A stretch of 64,000 bases of DNA. Source: Denitratisoma oestradiolicum (GTDB lineage Bacteria > Pseudomonadota > Gammaproteobacteria > Burkholderiales > Rhodocyclaceae). The notes under the pieces are model-generated. The model did not search any database, was not told where the DNA came from, and saw nothing but the letters and a program-made list of their open reading frames with translations. The translations under genes were made by a program, and so were the position numbers. Positions 24,818 through 34,559 of the stretch are shown here, in pieces. The DNA is taken from positions 2,852,001 through 2,916,000 of the forward strand of contig NZ_LR778301.1 in assembly GCF_902813185.1 (NCBI RefSeq). The letters run 5' to 3'. Within the stretch, counting starts at the first letter, position 1; every line of letters begins with the position of its first letter.

Positions 24818-25677
24818 AACGAACCATCGCCGTCATGGGCTGGATGTTCACACCACTGGCCCTCCTTGTCAGTCAGGGAGGGCATTCGGCCTCGGCGGCG
24901 GAAGACCGGGAAAGCATGAATCCGCCCCGGATGATCGCCCTGCCGACCGATTCAGCCCCAAGTTCCCCGGATCAAGCCGCCCTAGGGGAGCCCGCCCCCT
25001 CATCGGACACAGATCGCGCAATCATCCCGAGGCAAAAACGGGAAGCCGGGTCGCGCCAGCCCAGCACATCACCCGGCAAGAAAAACATCCAGATTACCCG
25101 CACCCGACCCCATCTCGACCCAACCTTGACTGAGGCCTACGAAGCCTTGCAGCAGGGCAATCTGGCGCAAGCCGCAGAGACTTACCAGCGGGCACTCGCT
25201 CACGACCCCTGGAATGGGGATGCCCTCCATGGCATGGCGGTGCTGCATTTGCGCCAGGGGCGGCCCGACATGGCCGAGCCCTTTTATCAAAAGGCCCTGG
25301 AAGCCGATCCCCGGGATGCCCGTGCCCTGGCCGGTTTGATCAACCTGCAAAGCCCGGCCGATCCCGTGCAGGCGGAAAGCCGCCTCAATTCCCTGCTGGC
25401 GCGCATGCCCGAATCCCCATTCCTGAACTTCAGCCGAGGCAACCTGCTGGCAGAGCAGGGTCGATGGAGCGAAGCCCGGCAGGCCTACTCCAGGGCCGCC
25501 AGCCGGGACCCGGCCAATCCCGACTACCTGTTCAATCTCGCGGTCAGTCTGGATCGGTTGCAGCAACCCGTGCCTGCCGCCCGCTATTACCAGCAGGCCC
25601 TGGCCGAGGCCGGGCGATGCCCCGCCGGTTTCGATCGCCTGGCCGCCATGGAGCGACTGAAAAGAATACGGCCCTAA
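24814..25677 (+). CDS. TPR-repeat protein of the MSHA pilus operon (MshN-like)
   Basis: A 287-residue protein with an N-terminal signal or anchor (MGWMFTPLALLVSQGGHS), a Pro/Ser-rich linker, and at least four tetratricopeptide repeats from about residue 100 (AYEALQQGNLAQAAETYQRA, HGMAVLHLRQGRPDMAEPFY). It overlaps the secretin stop by ATGA. Position and repeats match MshN, a pilus-assembly protein that likely works in the periplasm. The Mu-type stop falls 17 bp before the next gene. Confidence 0.75.
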   Translation: MKRTIAVMGWMFTPLALLVSQGGHSASAAEDRESMNPPRMIALPTDSAPSSPDQAALGEPAPSSDTDRAIIPRQKREAGSRQPSTSPGKKNIQITRTRPHLDPTLTEAYEALQQGNLAQAAETYQRALAHDPWNGDALHGMAVLHLRQGRPDMAEPFYQKALEADPRDARALAGLINLQSPADPVQAESRLNSLLARMPESPFLNFSRGNLLAEQGRWSEARQAYSRAASRDPANPDYLFNLAVSLDRLQQPVPAARYYQQALAEAGRCPAGFDRLAAMERLKRIRP

Positions 25678-25694
25678 TTTCCCCTTCAACAATC

Positions 25695-27401
25695 ATGAAC
25701 GCCCCCAGCGCAGACCACCCTGTCGGTCAGATGCTGATCAGCCAGGGCCTGATCAGCACCGATCAGCTTCGCATCGCCCTGCTGGAGCAATCGAAATCCG
25801 GCCAGACGGTGGGCCGGCTGCTGGTGAGCCTGGGCTTCGTTTCCGAGGCCACCTTACGCGATGCCAAGAGCCTGGCCCTGGGTCAGGCCGCGGTGGATCT
25901 CTCCCGAGCGACCATCGAGCCCGCCGCCCTGGAACTGGTCCCTCGCAGCCTGGCCAAGCGCCACGACCTGATGCCCCTTGCCCTCGCCCCCGACCGGCGT
26001 CGGCTCACCGTGGCCATGGCCCGGCCCAATGACATCCTGGCCCTGGACAAGCTGCGGACGCTGGTTGATCACGAACTGCACATCGAGTCCCTGCTGGCGG
26101 GAGAGCAGGAAATCCTGCGGGCCATCGACCAGCACTATGGTCACGAACTTTCCATCGACGGCGTCCTCCATGAAATCGAGACCGGTGAAATCGATTACCG
26201 ATCGCTGGCCGCCGCGCCCATGGATGAGTACAGCCAGCCGGTGGTCCGGCTCATCGACGCCCTGCTCACCGACGCGGTCCGGCAAGAAGCCTCGGATATC
26301 CATTTCGAGCCGGAGGCCGGTTTCCTGCGCATCCGCTACCGGATAGACGGCCACCTGCGCCAGATCCGCGCCTTGCACAAATCCTACTGGCCCGCCATGG
26401 CCGTGCGCCTCAAGGTGATTGCCGGCATGAATATCGCGGAAAGCCGCGCCCCCCAGGACGGACGACTTTCTCTCAACGTCAGCGGCCACCCGGTGGACTT
26501 CCGCGTCGCGGTCCAACCCACGATCCATGGCGAGAACATCGTCCTGCGCATCCTCGATCGGCAAAAGGGCATCGTGCCCCTGGATCATCTGGGCCTGGAG
26601 GCATCCCAGCTCGATACGCTGAAACGGATGAGCGCCCGCCCCGAAGGTCTGATCCTGGTCACCGGCCCCACCGGCAGCGGCAAGACCACCACCCTGTATT
26701 CGATGCTCAATCACATCAACCGGGAAGGGATCAGCATCATGACCCTCGAAGACCCGGTTGAATATCCCATGGCCATGCTCAGGCAGACATCGGTCTCCGA
26801 GGCCACCCGGCTGGATTTCGCCAACGGCGTCCGCTCCATGATGCGTCAGGACCCGGACGTGATCCTGGTGGGTGAAATCCGCGACCGGGAAACCGCGGAC
26901 ATGGCCTTTCAGGCCGCCATGACCGGCCACCAGGTGTATTCGACGCTGCACACCAATTCCGCTATCGGCGCCATTCCCCGCCTGCTGGACATCGGCATCC
27001 TGCCCGACATCATGGCCGGCAACATCATCGGCATTGTCGCCCAGCGACTACTGCGCCGGCTCTGCATCCAATGCCGCCGGCCCCATGGCCCCGACGCGGG
27101 AGCGCGGCGGCTGCTGGGTCTCACTCCCGAACAGGCCGATCCCGTCATCCACAGTCCGGTCGGCTGCGCCGCCTGCGGTTTCCAGGGCTATCGGGGCCGC
27201 TTCGCCATCATGGAAATGCTCCGTCTGGATGGCGACATCGATGAGCTGATCGCCCGCCGCGCCACGGCCCGGGAGATTCTCGCCAGCGCACTGGCAAAAG
27301 GCTTCCGCCCCCTGGCGGAGGAAGGACTGCGCCGGGTACTGGACGGCACGACCTCCCTGGACGAAGTCGGCCGCGTCGTGGATCTCACCGACCGCATGTG
27401 A
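25695..27401 (+). CDS. mshE: MSHA pilus assembly ATPase (GspE/PilB family)
   Basis: A 568-residue cytoplasmic motor ATPase. The N-terminal MshEN-like region is QMLISQGLISTDQLRIALLEQ. The Asp and His boxes frame Walker A GPTGSGKTTT (near 324) and Walker B DVILVGEIRDRETADMAFQ (near 388). A four-cysteine zinc site follows (CIQC about 30 residues before CAAC). The start ATG 25695 was chosen over longer frames that overlap the TPR gene. It powers pilin polymerisation together with the platform protein encoded immediately downstream. Confidence 0.9.
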   Translation: MNAPSADHPVGQMLISQGLISTDQLRIALLEQSKSGQTVGRLLVSLGFVSEATLRDAKSLALGQAAVDLSRATIEPAALELVPRSLAKRHDLMPLALAPDRRRLTVAMARPNDILALDKLRTLVDHELHIESLLAGEQEILRAIDQHYGHELSIDGVLHEIETGEIDYRSLAAAPMDEYSQPVVRLIDALLTDAVRQEASDIHFEPEAGFLRIRYRIDGHLRQIRALHKSYWPAMAVRLKVIAGMNIAESRAPQDGRLSLNVSGHPVDFRVAVQPTIHGENIVLRILDRQKGIVPLDHLGLEASQLDTLKRMSARPEGLILVTGPTGSGKTTTLYSMLNHINREGISIMTLEDPVEYPMAMLRQTSVSEATRLDFANGVRSMMRQDPDVILVGEIRDRETADMAFQAAMTGHQVYSTLHTNSAIGAIPRLLDIGILPDIMAGNIIGIVAQRLLRRLCIQCRRPHGPDAGARRLLGLTPEQADPVIHSPVGCAACGFQGYRGRFAIMEMLRLDGDIDELIARRATAREILASALAKGFRPLAEEGLRRVLDGTTSLDEVGRVVDLTDRM

Positions 27402-28603
27402 TGGCACTCTATTCCTACCGGGCGATGGACGCCTTCGGCCGCATCGTGCAGGGCCGGCTGGACGCCGGCAATCTCGCCGACCTGGAAGCACGCCTCAAGC
27501 GACTGAACGTCGACTTCATCAATGGACGCCCCCTGACCGAATTGCGCCTGCCTCGTCGAACCCGTGTCTCGCGCCGGGAGCTGATCAAGTTCTGCTTCCA
27601 TCTCGAACAACTGGCACAGGCCGGCGTCCCCCTCTTCGAAGGGCTGACGGACCTGCAAGACAGCCTTCCCCATGGTCGATTCCGGGACATCGTCGCCAGC
27701 ATGATCGAGAGCATCCAGGGAGGCCGAACCCTGTCCCAGGCCATGGCAATGCACCCCCGTGCCTTTGATGACATATTCACCAGCCTGATCCGGACCGGCG
27801 AAATCACCGGCCACCTACCGGAGGTGCTCGGGAATCTGGCCGCATCCCTCAAATGGCAGGACGAACTGGCAGCCCACATCCGGAAGCTCCTCATGTATCC
27901 GGCCTTGCTCGGCACCGTGGTCCTGGCCGTGTTCCTGTTCATGATGATCTACCTGGTCCCCAGGATGGCCGGCTTCATTCAAGCCATGGGGCAGCAGATG
28001 CCGATGCAAACCCGCATCCTGATTGCCCTCTCCGATGTCGTCTCGAATTACGGCCATCTGGCCGGAGCAACGCTCCTGGCCCTGCTCGCCCTGCTGGCCG
28101 CCGTCCTCCACTACGATCCCCAGGCACGGCACCGCCTCGATGCCTGCAAGCTGCGGCTGCCGCTGCTGGGCAACATCCTGCGCAAGATCATCCTGGCCCG
28201 CTTTGCCAGCGTCTTCGCCATGATGTACGCCTCGGGCATCGCCATCCTGGACGCCATCAGGATCACCGAAGGCATCGTCGGCAATGCCGTCATTCGTGAA
28301 GGTCTGGCCCAGGCGGGACGGATGATCGCCGACGGCCAGAACGTGACGACCGCCTTCCAGAACGCCGACCTGTTTCCGCCCCTGGTGATCCGCATGCTGC
28401 GGGTGGGGGAGAACACCGGCCAACTGGACAAGGCTCTGGCCAACGTCGGCTATTTCTACGACCGGGATGTGCGGGAATCCATCGAGCGGGTGCAGGCCAT
28501 GATCGAGCCGCTGATGACCCTGATAATCGGCATCCTGCTCGGCTGGGTCATGCTCGCGGTGCTCGGCCCCATCTACGACAGCATCTCGAAAGTCCGGATA
28601 TAA
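27401..28603 (+). CDS. mshG: MSHA pilus inner-membrane platform protein (GspF family)
   Basis: A 400-residue GspF/PilC-family protein. Its ATG overlaps the preceding stop (TGATG). It has the duplicated GspF cytoplasmic domain (FCFHLEQLAQAGVPLFEGLTDLQ and RFASVFAMMYASGIAILDAI) and three membrane segments: LLGTVVLAVFLFMMIYLV, LAGATLLALLALLAAVL and a C-terminal LMTLIIGILLGWVMLAVLG. It anchors the assembly ATPase at the inner membrane. Confidence 0.9.
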   Translation: MALYSYRAMDAFGRIVQGRLDAGNLADLEARLKRLNVDFINGRPLTELRLPRRTRVSRRELIKFCFHLEQLAQAGVPLFEGLTDLQDSLPHGRFRDIVASMIESIQGGRTLSQAMAMHPRAFDDIFTSLIRTGEITGHLPEVLGNLAASLKWQDELAAHIRKLLMYPALLGTVVLAVFLFMMIYLVPRMAGFIQAMGQQMPMQTRILIALSDVVSNYGHLAGATLLALLALLAAVLHYDPQARHRLDACKLRLPLLGNILRKIILARFASVFAMMYASGIAILDAIRITEGIVGNAVIREGLAQAGRMIADGQNVTTAFQNADLFPPLVIRMLRVGENTGQLDKALANVGYFYDRDVRESIERVQAMIEPLMTLIIGILLGWVMLAVLGPIYDSISKVRI

Positions 28604-30093
28604 TGGCCTGCTGCCACCTGCTCCATCTCGACTCCGGCGGGATGCGCGCCTACCGCTGGCGCGATGGCACCCTGGTAATGGAACAGGTCTTTGCCGCCGA
28701 TGACTCCACTGCCTTCGAGGCCTATCTCCGCCGCCATGCCGGATCGGTCTTCCGGCTGCTGGCCGACCTGCCGGAGGAAGCCTTCCGCATCGACCACATC
28801 CCGCCGGTGCGTGGCAGGGACCGAAAAGCCCTGATCAACCGCCGCCTGAGCCAGCATTTTCACGACACCCCCCTGGTGACCGGCGTCTCCCTGGGCCGAG
28901 GGGAAGCCGGGCGCCGGGACGAGACCATCCTCTGCGCCGCCTTCACTCACCCTGAGGACTTCGAGCCCTGGCGGACCCTCATGGGCGCGGCAGAAACCCG
29001 GCTGGCCGGCATCCACTCCGCCGCCCTGCTGACCGGCACCCTGCCGGACATCCTGTCGCCAGCCCCTGTCCTGCTGCTGACCCTGAGCCGGGGGGGCCTG
29101 CGGCAGAGTTTCTTCACGGACGGGCAGTTCCGCTTTTCCCGCCTCACCCCATCGAGCACCGGGACCGGCGGAGAACTCGCCCGTGTCTGCGTCCGGGAAG
29201 CCGGCCGGATTCACGAATACCTGCGGGGACAGGACCTGCTCGACTGGCAAACACCCCTCCAGGTTTTGATCCTGGCCCACCCGGACCAGATGGAGGATGT
29301 TCGTCGGCACTGCCAGGACTCGGAGCAATTGCATTTCGGCCTGGTAAATCTTCAGGACCGGGCACGGGAAGCGGGGCTCAAGACGAAGCTGGAGGATTCC
29401 GGCAGCGAAGGGCTGTTCCTGCACTGGCTGGCCAGCCGGAGCGATGTCCCCCAGTTCGCCCCCAGGGCGGAACGGCGCTTTTTTCGCCTTCATCAATGGC
29501 GGCTGGGCCTGCGCGCCGCCGGGGCCATGCTGTCGGCCGCAGCCCTGATATTTTCCTTGGTCCAGGCCCTGGAAATCCGCGATCTGCGGGAACAGACGGC
29601 CCGGTTGCGTACCCGGGAGCAAAGCGCCCGGCAGACCCATGAGGCCATGTTCAAGACCCTGCCGCCGCTGCCCATCGGGGCCGACCGCCTGAAGGTGTTG
29701 ATTGCCCGCCATGACAGTCTGGTGAGTCACTCGCCCTCCCCCCGGGATCTCCATGTCAGGCTGGGCCAGGCCCTGGAACAACTGCCTCAGGTGGAACTGC
29801 AACGCATCGACTGGTTCCTGGCCGATACCCTGGAACAGGCGGGCGACCATCCGCAATCCGCCGGCCCCGGCCCGGGGAATGCTTTCGTCATCGACAGGGT
29901 GGACATCCGCCTGGCCGGCGACCCTCAAGCCCGGCGGCAAACCCTCGATACCCTGAAGACGCACCTGGCCAGGGATGGCGCCCTGGATGTCCATATCCAG
30001 CCCCCACACCCGGCGCCCAGTGGTGTGCTCACCGGCAGCGCCAACGTCGAACTCCCGCCCCTGGTGGTTCGCATCGCCCGAAGACTGCCATGA
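28603..30093 (+). CDS. PilM/PilN-like (MshI-like) pilus accessory protein
   Basis: A 496-residue protein translationally coupled to mshG (TAATG). Residues 1-300 are compatible with a degenerate actin-like PilM fold (HLLHLDSGGMRAYRWRDG). A single membrane helix (AGAMLSAAALIFSLVQAL, about 305-325) leads into a coiled-coil stretch and a PilN-like periplasmic domain. MshI proteins of MSHA loci combine these parts in one chain. It probably links the cytoplasmic motor to the periplasmic alignment proteins; I infer this from layout rather than strong motifs. Confidence 0.7.
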   Translation: MACCHLLHLDSGGMRAYRWRDGTLVMEQVFAADDSTAFEAYLRRHAGSVFRLLADLPEEAFRIDHIPPVRGRDRKALINRRLSQHFHDTPLVTGVSLGRGEAGRRDETILCAAFTHPEDFEPWRTLMGAAETRLAGIHSAALLTGTLPDILSPAPVLLLTLSRGGLRQSFFTDGQFRFSRLTPSSTGTGGELARVCVREAGRIHEYLRGQDLLDWQTPLQVLILAHPDQMEDVRRHCQDSEQLHFGLVNLQDRAREAGLKTKLEDSGSEGLFLHWLASRSDVPQFAPRAERRFFRLHQWRLGLRAAGAMLSAAALIFSLVQALEIRDLREQTARLRTREQSARQTHEAMFKTLPPLPIGADRLKVLIARHDSLVSHSPSPRDLHVRLGQALEQLPQVELQRIDWFLADTLEQAGDHPQSAGPGPGNAFVIDRVDIRLAGDPQARRQTLDTLKTHLARDGALDVHIQPPHPAPSGVLTGSANVELPPLVVRIARRLP

Positions 30094-30695
30094 GCGGCAT
30101 CGCACTCGACGACTTCCGGCGTCTGGGGGGCGATCTTCTGCTTTTTCTGGTTCTGGTGGCGCTGGCGGTCACCGGAGCCGGCCTCATGGCCGACAGCGTC
30201 CGGCAGGCCAAGAGGGCGCTAACGGCGACAGCAACGGCCCAGCGGGAGATCGCCGACAAGGTGAGCCGTATCCGGGAGGAAGAATTGTGGTGGCGGGAAA
30301 GCATCGCCCGCTTCCAGCAGCTCTCCGCGCGGGGCATCCTGGGCCGGGAGCGGCCTCTGGACTGGGTCGAGGAACTGCGGGCGCTCAGCCAGGAACACTC
30401 ATTGATCGGGCTTGAATACGAACTGGGGCCGCCCCATGCCCTGCCGGATGACGCGTTCCCCGCCAGCGGTTATCAGGCCCTGTCCAGCCCCATGAAATTG
30501 CGCATCCGCCCGCGTCACGAAGGCGAACTGCTGGACTTCCTCGACGCGCTCCGTGACCAGGCCTCGGCCCTCCTGCGGGTGCGCCGCTGCGTGCTCGAAC
30601 GCAGTCGTGCCCCCACCCCGGATCAGACGCCTCCAGCCACGCTGGAGGCGAACTGCGAACTGGAATGGATCACCCTGGGGGAGAAACGCCCATGA
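30090..30695 (+). CDS. PilO-like (MshJ-like) pilus alignment protein
   Basis: A 201-residue single-pass inner-membrane protein. The membrane helix is LLLFLVLVALAVTGAGLM (about 15-33), then a coiled coil and a periplasmic domain with the PilO-like LDFLDALRDQASALLRVRRC. It overlaps the preceding gene by ATGA. Size and topology match PilO/MshJ, the partner of the PilN-like domain. Confidence 0.65.
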   Translation: MSGIALDDFRRLGGDLLLFLVLVALAVTGAGLMADSVRQAKRALTATATAQREIADKVSRIREEELWWRESIARFQQLSARGILGRERPLDWVEELRALSQEHSLIGLEYELGPPHALPDDAFPASGYQALSSPMKLRIRPRHEGELLDFLDALRDQASALLRVRRCVLERSRAPTPDQTPPATLEANCELEWITLGEKRP

Positions 30696-31105
30696 ACAGA
30701 CGCACCTTGCTCTGGGTCCTGTGCTTGAACCTGCCCCTGCCCCTCCATGGGGGCCAGGAAGACCAGGCCTTGGGCCGCCTGTTTTTCACCCCCGCCCAAC
30801 GTCAGGCCCTGGCGCGCCAACCCCAGGGCCAGAACCCGATAGGGGATAGCCTCAACCTGGAGGGCAGCGTCCAGGGCAGCGACGGCCGGCGGAGTTTCTG
30901 GCTCAACGGCCGGCTGCTTCATGGCGACACGCCGGACATCTCGGCCCGGCTGGTGCCCCGGCATCCGGAACGCCTGCTGCTGCGCGTACAGGGCGCGGCA
31001 GCCATTCCGGTCAAGGTGGGCGAATCCATCGATCGAGCCAACGGAGCAATACGGGACTCCATCAACAGCGGATCAGTGACGGTCCATCGCGCTCCGCAGC
31101 CCTAG
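30692..31105 (+). CDS. Small periplasmic pilus protein (MshK/PilP-like)
   Basis: A 137-residue protein with a signal peptide (RRTLLWVLCLNLPLPLHGG), a short linker and a C-terminal segment (LRVQGAAAIPVKVGESID). The start ATG 30692 overlaps the previous stop. In position and size it is equivalent to MshK, which joins the PilO-like protein to the secretin. Sequence motifs are weak. Confidence 0.6.
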   Translation: MNRRTLLWVLCLNLPLPLHGGQEDQALGRLFFTPAQRQALARQPQGQNPIGDSLNLEGSVQGSDGRRSFWLNGRLLHGDTPDISARLVPRHPERLLLRVQGAAAIPVKVGESIDRANGAIRDSINSGSVTVHRAPQP

Positions 31106-31108
31106 CCC

Positions 31109-33301
31109 ATGACACATCGGCCCCGGACCCTGCCGAAAACCCCGGGTGCTCCTCGGGGATATGCCCTGGTCCTGGTACTGACCCTCATCACCCTGGGCAT
31201 GCTCTATGCCGTAGTCAACCAGGGGGACCCCCGGCGCCTGGGCCTGGTTCGAGGGGACCGGACCCAGCGCGCCCTGGTCCAGGCCCGGGCGGCCCTGCTG
31301 GGTTACGCCACCACCTACCGGGACCAGCATCCCAAACAGGTCTTCGGTTACCTGCCCTGTCCGGACCTGGATGGGGACGGCTATGCCGAGGGCAGTTGCG
31401 GCCGGGCCGGAGAGGCAGTGGTGGGCCTGCTGCCCCACAAGACGCTACGCCTGCCGGAAGCCCTGGACGAGGCCAATGGCCGCCTCTGGTACATCGTCGC
31501 CGGTGGCTTCAAGAACAATCCTCCCACCACGCCGATGAACTGGGACACCCGGGGCGCCATCGCCCTCATGGACGGCCTGGGACATAGTCTCACCGACCCC
31601 GAGGATGCCGACGGTGGCGCAGCGGCGGTGCTGGTCGCCGCCAATGCACCACTCCCGACGCCCGTCTTTGGTAGCGCCGACGCGCCCTGCGGCAGCCTGC
31701 CCAGCACGGCCTGCGCCATCGTCGATGGCACCCTCCATGCTCAGCCCGGTGACGACGCCCATCCGGCCCGATGGCTGGCCCTGAAGCCCCGGGAAATCTT
31801 TGCCTCCATCACCCGGCGCCAGGACTTCTGGAACCTTCCAGAGGCTGTCCCCACCGGCCAGCTCAACACCCTGATCGACATGGCGCAAAAGGCCATCGAG
31901 ACCCGTATCGGCAACGATCTTGCCGCCAATACCCCGGCCGGCGCACCGGTCAGCGCCCGCCCCGCCCAGCAGGGAGCCTACGGGCAATACACCGGCAAAT
32001 GGATAGGCGAACCGCCGACCCTGGCGGCCCTGAAAGACGACAACTACACCGCCTACTGGAAGAACTGGAGCGACCAGTTCCGCTATGTCATCTGCAGCGA
32101 TCTGCGGCCCGCCACCCCTTGCCTCGCCATCGCCGGCCGGCAGTGCCGGGGCGCCCTGCTGTTCAGCGGCCGATCCGTAGACGGCGGGCCACGCCCCACC
32201 CGGCAGCAGCCCCCCGTCGCATCCACCAGCCGCAACGCCTATCTACCCAATTATTTTGAAAGCGACGGCGCCCTGCCCATGCTCGACAGCACCGCTATGA
32301 GCTTTGTCGGCGCCAGCCACTACGCCGCCGCCCGTCCCTCGGCCGACCTGGGCCGTTGTCTGGTGCCCGGCAGCTTCGTTTCCTCGGCCCGGGATATGGG
32401 CAGTGTCATTGTCCAGGTGTCCTCACCCGAATTACCGGAGGCTACCCTTCAGGTCGCTGCCGCTACGGCCACCCTGGGCAATGCCCTGTCCACCCAGAGC
32501 GGCAGCGGCTGCGTCTGGTATCCGACGGCCCTTCCTTTCCAGAGCCGGATGAGCGCCTATTTCCGTTTTCGCATCGACGATCCCGGTGAAGGCTTCGTCT
32601 TCGTCGTGGCCGACGCCGCCAATAACAGTCCCGCCGCCGGCACCCTCTGCGGCGACACCACGGGCGCCCACCTGGGCTACGCCGGCACAGGCATCGCGCC
32701 CCCAAAGTTCGGTCTGGAAATCGATACCCGTTCCGAGGCAGCCAGCAACGATCCGGCGGTGGATCACATGGCCTTCGTTTACTGGGGAAGCGCAGCGAGC
32801 AGCAACGACGACAACATCCACAACGCGGGGACCCTCGGCAGCGACATCGAGCCCATCAATCCCCGCAACCTGCTGGTCAGCCCTCCCGGCATCGCCACCG
32901 TCAAGAGTTCCGACAGCCACCTGCCCTATAGCGGCGCCCTGCCCCTGAGCACGGATATCCACGTTCGCATCGATGCCCGCAAGCACCGCGACGCCGCAGC
33001 AACCCTGACTCGCCTGAGCCTGAAAGCCTATGTGTCCACCGTATTCGGCGCGGAAGCCGCCACCGCCAGCTACCAGCCCACCTGCGGCGTGGACGCGTTC
33101 CGCAACCTGGCGCTCCCCCTCGACGAACTCTGCCTGCAAAAACCAACCATCGAACAGATCGACATCCCCTTGAGCGACGATGCCATCAATGGCGAAGCCC
33201 TGGCCCGGATCGTCGTTGGCTTCACCAATGGACAGAACGCCGCCAGCAGTGGCGGCAGGCAGTCCATCGCGATTCCCTTTTTCCTGTTCCACGGCCAATG
33301 A
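31109..33301 (+). CDS. Large pilin-like protein with lectin-like C-terminal domain
   Basis: A 730-residue protein, far longer than ordinary pilins. An N-terminal prepilin-like helix follows a Gly-Tyr cleavage site (APRGYALVLVLTLITLGMLY) but lacks the Glu at mature position 5. A middle region of about 380 residues contains several cysteines. The C-terminal 270 residues resemble L-type lectin/concanavalin-A-like folds (FRIDDPGEGFVFVVAD, FGLEIDTRSEAASND, DHMAFVYWG). In MSHA loci, MshQ-type proteins carry lectin-like domains. Here it is fused to a pilin stem, consistent with a tip adhesin. The ligand is unknown. Confidence 0.7.
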   Translation: MTHRPRTLPKTPGAPRGYALVLVLTLITLGMLYAVVNQGDPRRLGLVRGDRTQRALVQARAALLGYATTYRDQHPKQVFGYLPCPDLDGDGYAEGSCGRAGEAVVGLLPHKTLRLPEALDEANGRLWYIVAGGFKNNPPTTPMNWDTRGAIALMDGLGHSLTDPEDADGGAAAVLVAANAPLPTPVFGSADAPCGSLPSTACAIVDGTLHAQPGDDAHPARWLALKPREIFASITRRQDFWNLPEAVPTGQLNTLIDMAQKAIETRIGNDLAANTPAGAPVSARPAQQGAYGQYTGKWIGEPPTLAALKDDNYTAYWKNWSDQFRYVICSDLRPATPCLAIAGRQCRGALLFSGRSVDGGPRPTRQQPPVASTSRNAYLPNYFESDGALPMLDSTAMSFVGASHYAAARPSADLGRCLVPGSFVSSARDMGSVIVQVSSPELPEATLQVAAATATLGNALSTQSGSGCVWYPTALPFQSRMSAYFRFRIDDPGEGFVFVVADAANNSPAAGTLCGDTTGAHLGYAGTGIAPPKFGLEIDTRSEAASNDPAVDHMAFVYWGSAASSNDDNIHNAGTLGSDIEPINPRNLLVSPPGIATVKSSDSHLPYSGALPLSTDIHVRIDARKHRDAAATLTRLSLKAYVSTVFGAEAATASYQPTCGVDAFRNLALPLDELCLQKPTIEQIDIPLSDDAINGEALARIVVGFTNGQNAASSGGRQSIAIPFFLFHGQ

Positions 33302-33370
33302 GACGCCCCGCACGGCCGCCCGAAGGGGCGCAAGTCAGTATCCGGAGCCGCGGAGCGGCGAACCGTCGTC

Positions 33371-33471
33371 ACCCCCTCCCCCGGGGAGGGGGCCGGGGGG
33401 AGGGTTCTCCAGTTCCCCAAGGGGTTCGCTCCGCGAACCCCCTCCCCCGGGGAGGGGGCCGGGGGGAGGGT
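33371..33471. repeat. Two direct copies of a 35-bp GC-rich palindromic repeat
   Basis: Identical 35-bp units at 33371-33405 and 33437-33471, each containing the palindrome CCTCCCCCGGGGAGGGGG. They fill most of the 176 bp between the large pilin gene and the next prepilin gene. Related CCCTCCC/GGGAGGG palindromes occur inside hrpA. Confidence 0.8.
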
Positions 33472-33477
33472 AGTCCG

Positions 33478-34341
33478 ATGAATCCCCCGGCCCTGGCCCC
33501 CCGAGGCTTCACCCTCACCGAGCTGGCGGTGGTTCTGGTCATCGTCAGCCTGCTGCTTGGGAGTCTGCTGCTGCCTCTGGGCATACAGCAGGATGCCCGT
33601 GCCCAGCGGGAGACGGCCCAGGCCATGGAGACCGCGGGCGAGGCCCTGATCGGTTTCGCCCTGGTCCAGAGCCGGCTGCCCTGCCCAGACAGCGATCGGG
33701 ACGGTCTGGAAAACTGCGACGCCACGGCAGTGGACGCAGTCGGCGTTCCATCCAGCGGACTATGCACCCGTAGCGTGGGTCGCTGCGTCGGCGGCGCCTG
33801 CGAAGGGGGACTGCCCTTCGCCACCCTGGGACTGCCCGCTGCTGACAGTTGGAGCAGCCGCTACCGCTACCGGGTCAGCTCACCCTTTATCGTCCAGACC
33901 ATTACGGTTCATGAAGGTGTCTGCGGTGACGGCCCAATAGTAAGCACCCACGCCGGCATCAACCTGTCGGCCAGCGGCGACATCACCCTCAGAACCCGGG
34001 GCGATGATCCGGCGACCACCGGAACCGTGGAGTCCAGGACGCTGATCAATATGGCCAGCCAGGTGCCGGCCGTGATCATTTCCGCCGGCAAGAACCGCTA
34101 CGGCGGGATCAGTGCCGACGGGAGCCGCCAGGCCCCGGCGCCGCCCCCCGAGAACAGCGACGAAACCACCAATGCCAGCATCGGCAACATCAAGATCGTC
34201 AGAACCATTCCCGCCCCGGACACCAGGGGCTGCGACGACGGCAACGAGGCCCGGCCCCCTTGTGAATTCGACGATGTCGTCGTCTGGCTATCCCAGCACG
34301 TGCTCTTCAACCGCCTGATCGCCGCCGGACGGCTGCCCTGA
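33478..34341 (+). CDS. Type IV prepilin-like protein (minor pilin)
   Basis: A 287-residue prepilin. The type III signal APRG/FTLTELAVVLVIVSLLLGSL has the cleavage Gly, N-terminal Phe and Glu5 needed for PilD-type peptidase processing. The chosen start, ATG 33478, lies just after the GC-rich repeat; the longer frame would translate that repeat. The head domain has paired cysteines and CPDSDRDGLENC, similar in style to the large pilin before it. A likely minor pilin of the MSHA-type pilus. Confidence 0.82.
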   Translation: MNPPALAPRGFTLTELAVVLVIVSLLLGSLLLPLGIQQDARAQRETAQAMETAGEALIGFALVQSRLPCPDSDRDGLENCDATAVDAVGVPSSGLCTRSVGRCVGGACEGGLPFATLGLPAADSWSSRYRYRVSSPFIVQTITVHEGVCGDGPIVSTHAGINLSASGDITLRTRGDDPATTGTVESRTLINMASQVPAVIISAGKNRYGGISADGSRQAPAPPPENSDETTNASIGNIKIVRTIPAPDTRGCDDGNEARPPCEFDDVVVWLSQHVLFNRLIAAGRLP

Positions 34342-34383
34342 CGCTCATGGAAGCAGGCGCCACCCTTGATGTTGAAACCCGTC

Positions 34384-34449
34384 ATTCCGGCGCAGGCCGG
34401 AATCCAGTGGGCCATCGATCTGGACCCCGGCCCCGGATCAGGTCCGGGG
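34384..34449. repeat. REP-like palindromes between two pilin genes
   Basis: ATTCCGGC-GCAG-GCCGGAAT (34384-34403) and CCCCGGA-TCAGG-TCCGGGG (34431-34449) are typical intergenic palindromes of proteobacteria. They may reduce or separate expression between the minor and the last pilin gene. Confidence 0.6.
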
Positions 34450-34559
34450 TGACGTTCCTGCGCCGGGGTGACGAGGGGGGTGATTGTGATGTTTCACAAG
34501 ATTGTTCAGCGTTTCACGCTAATCCCGCCTGTTCATCCAAGCCTGCAAAGGAGATAAAG

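Noticed and set aside
33371..33471. CRISPR-like array
   Set aside because: Only two identical units occur, each itself a GC-rich palindrome, with one 31-bp spacing and no cas genes. No CRISPR array is seen anywhere in the window.
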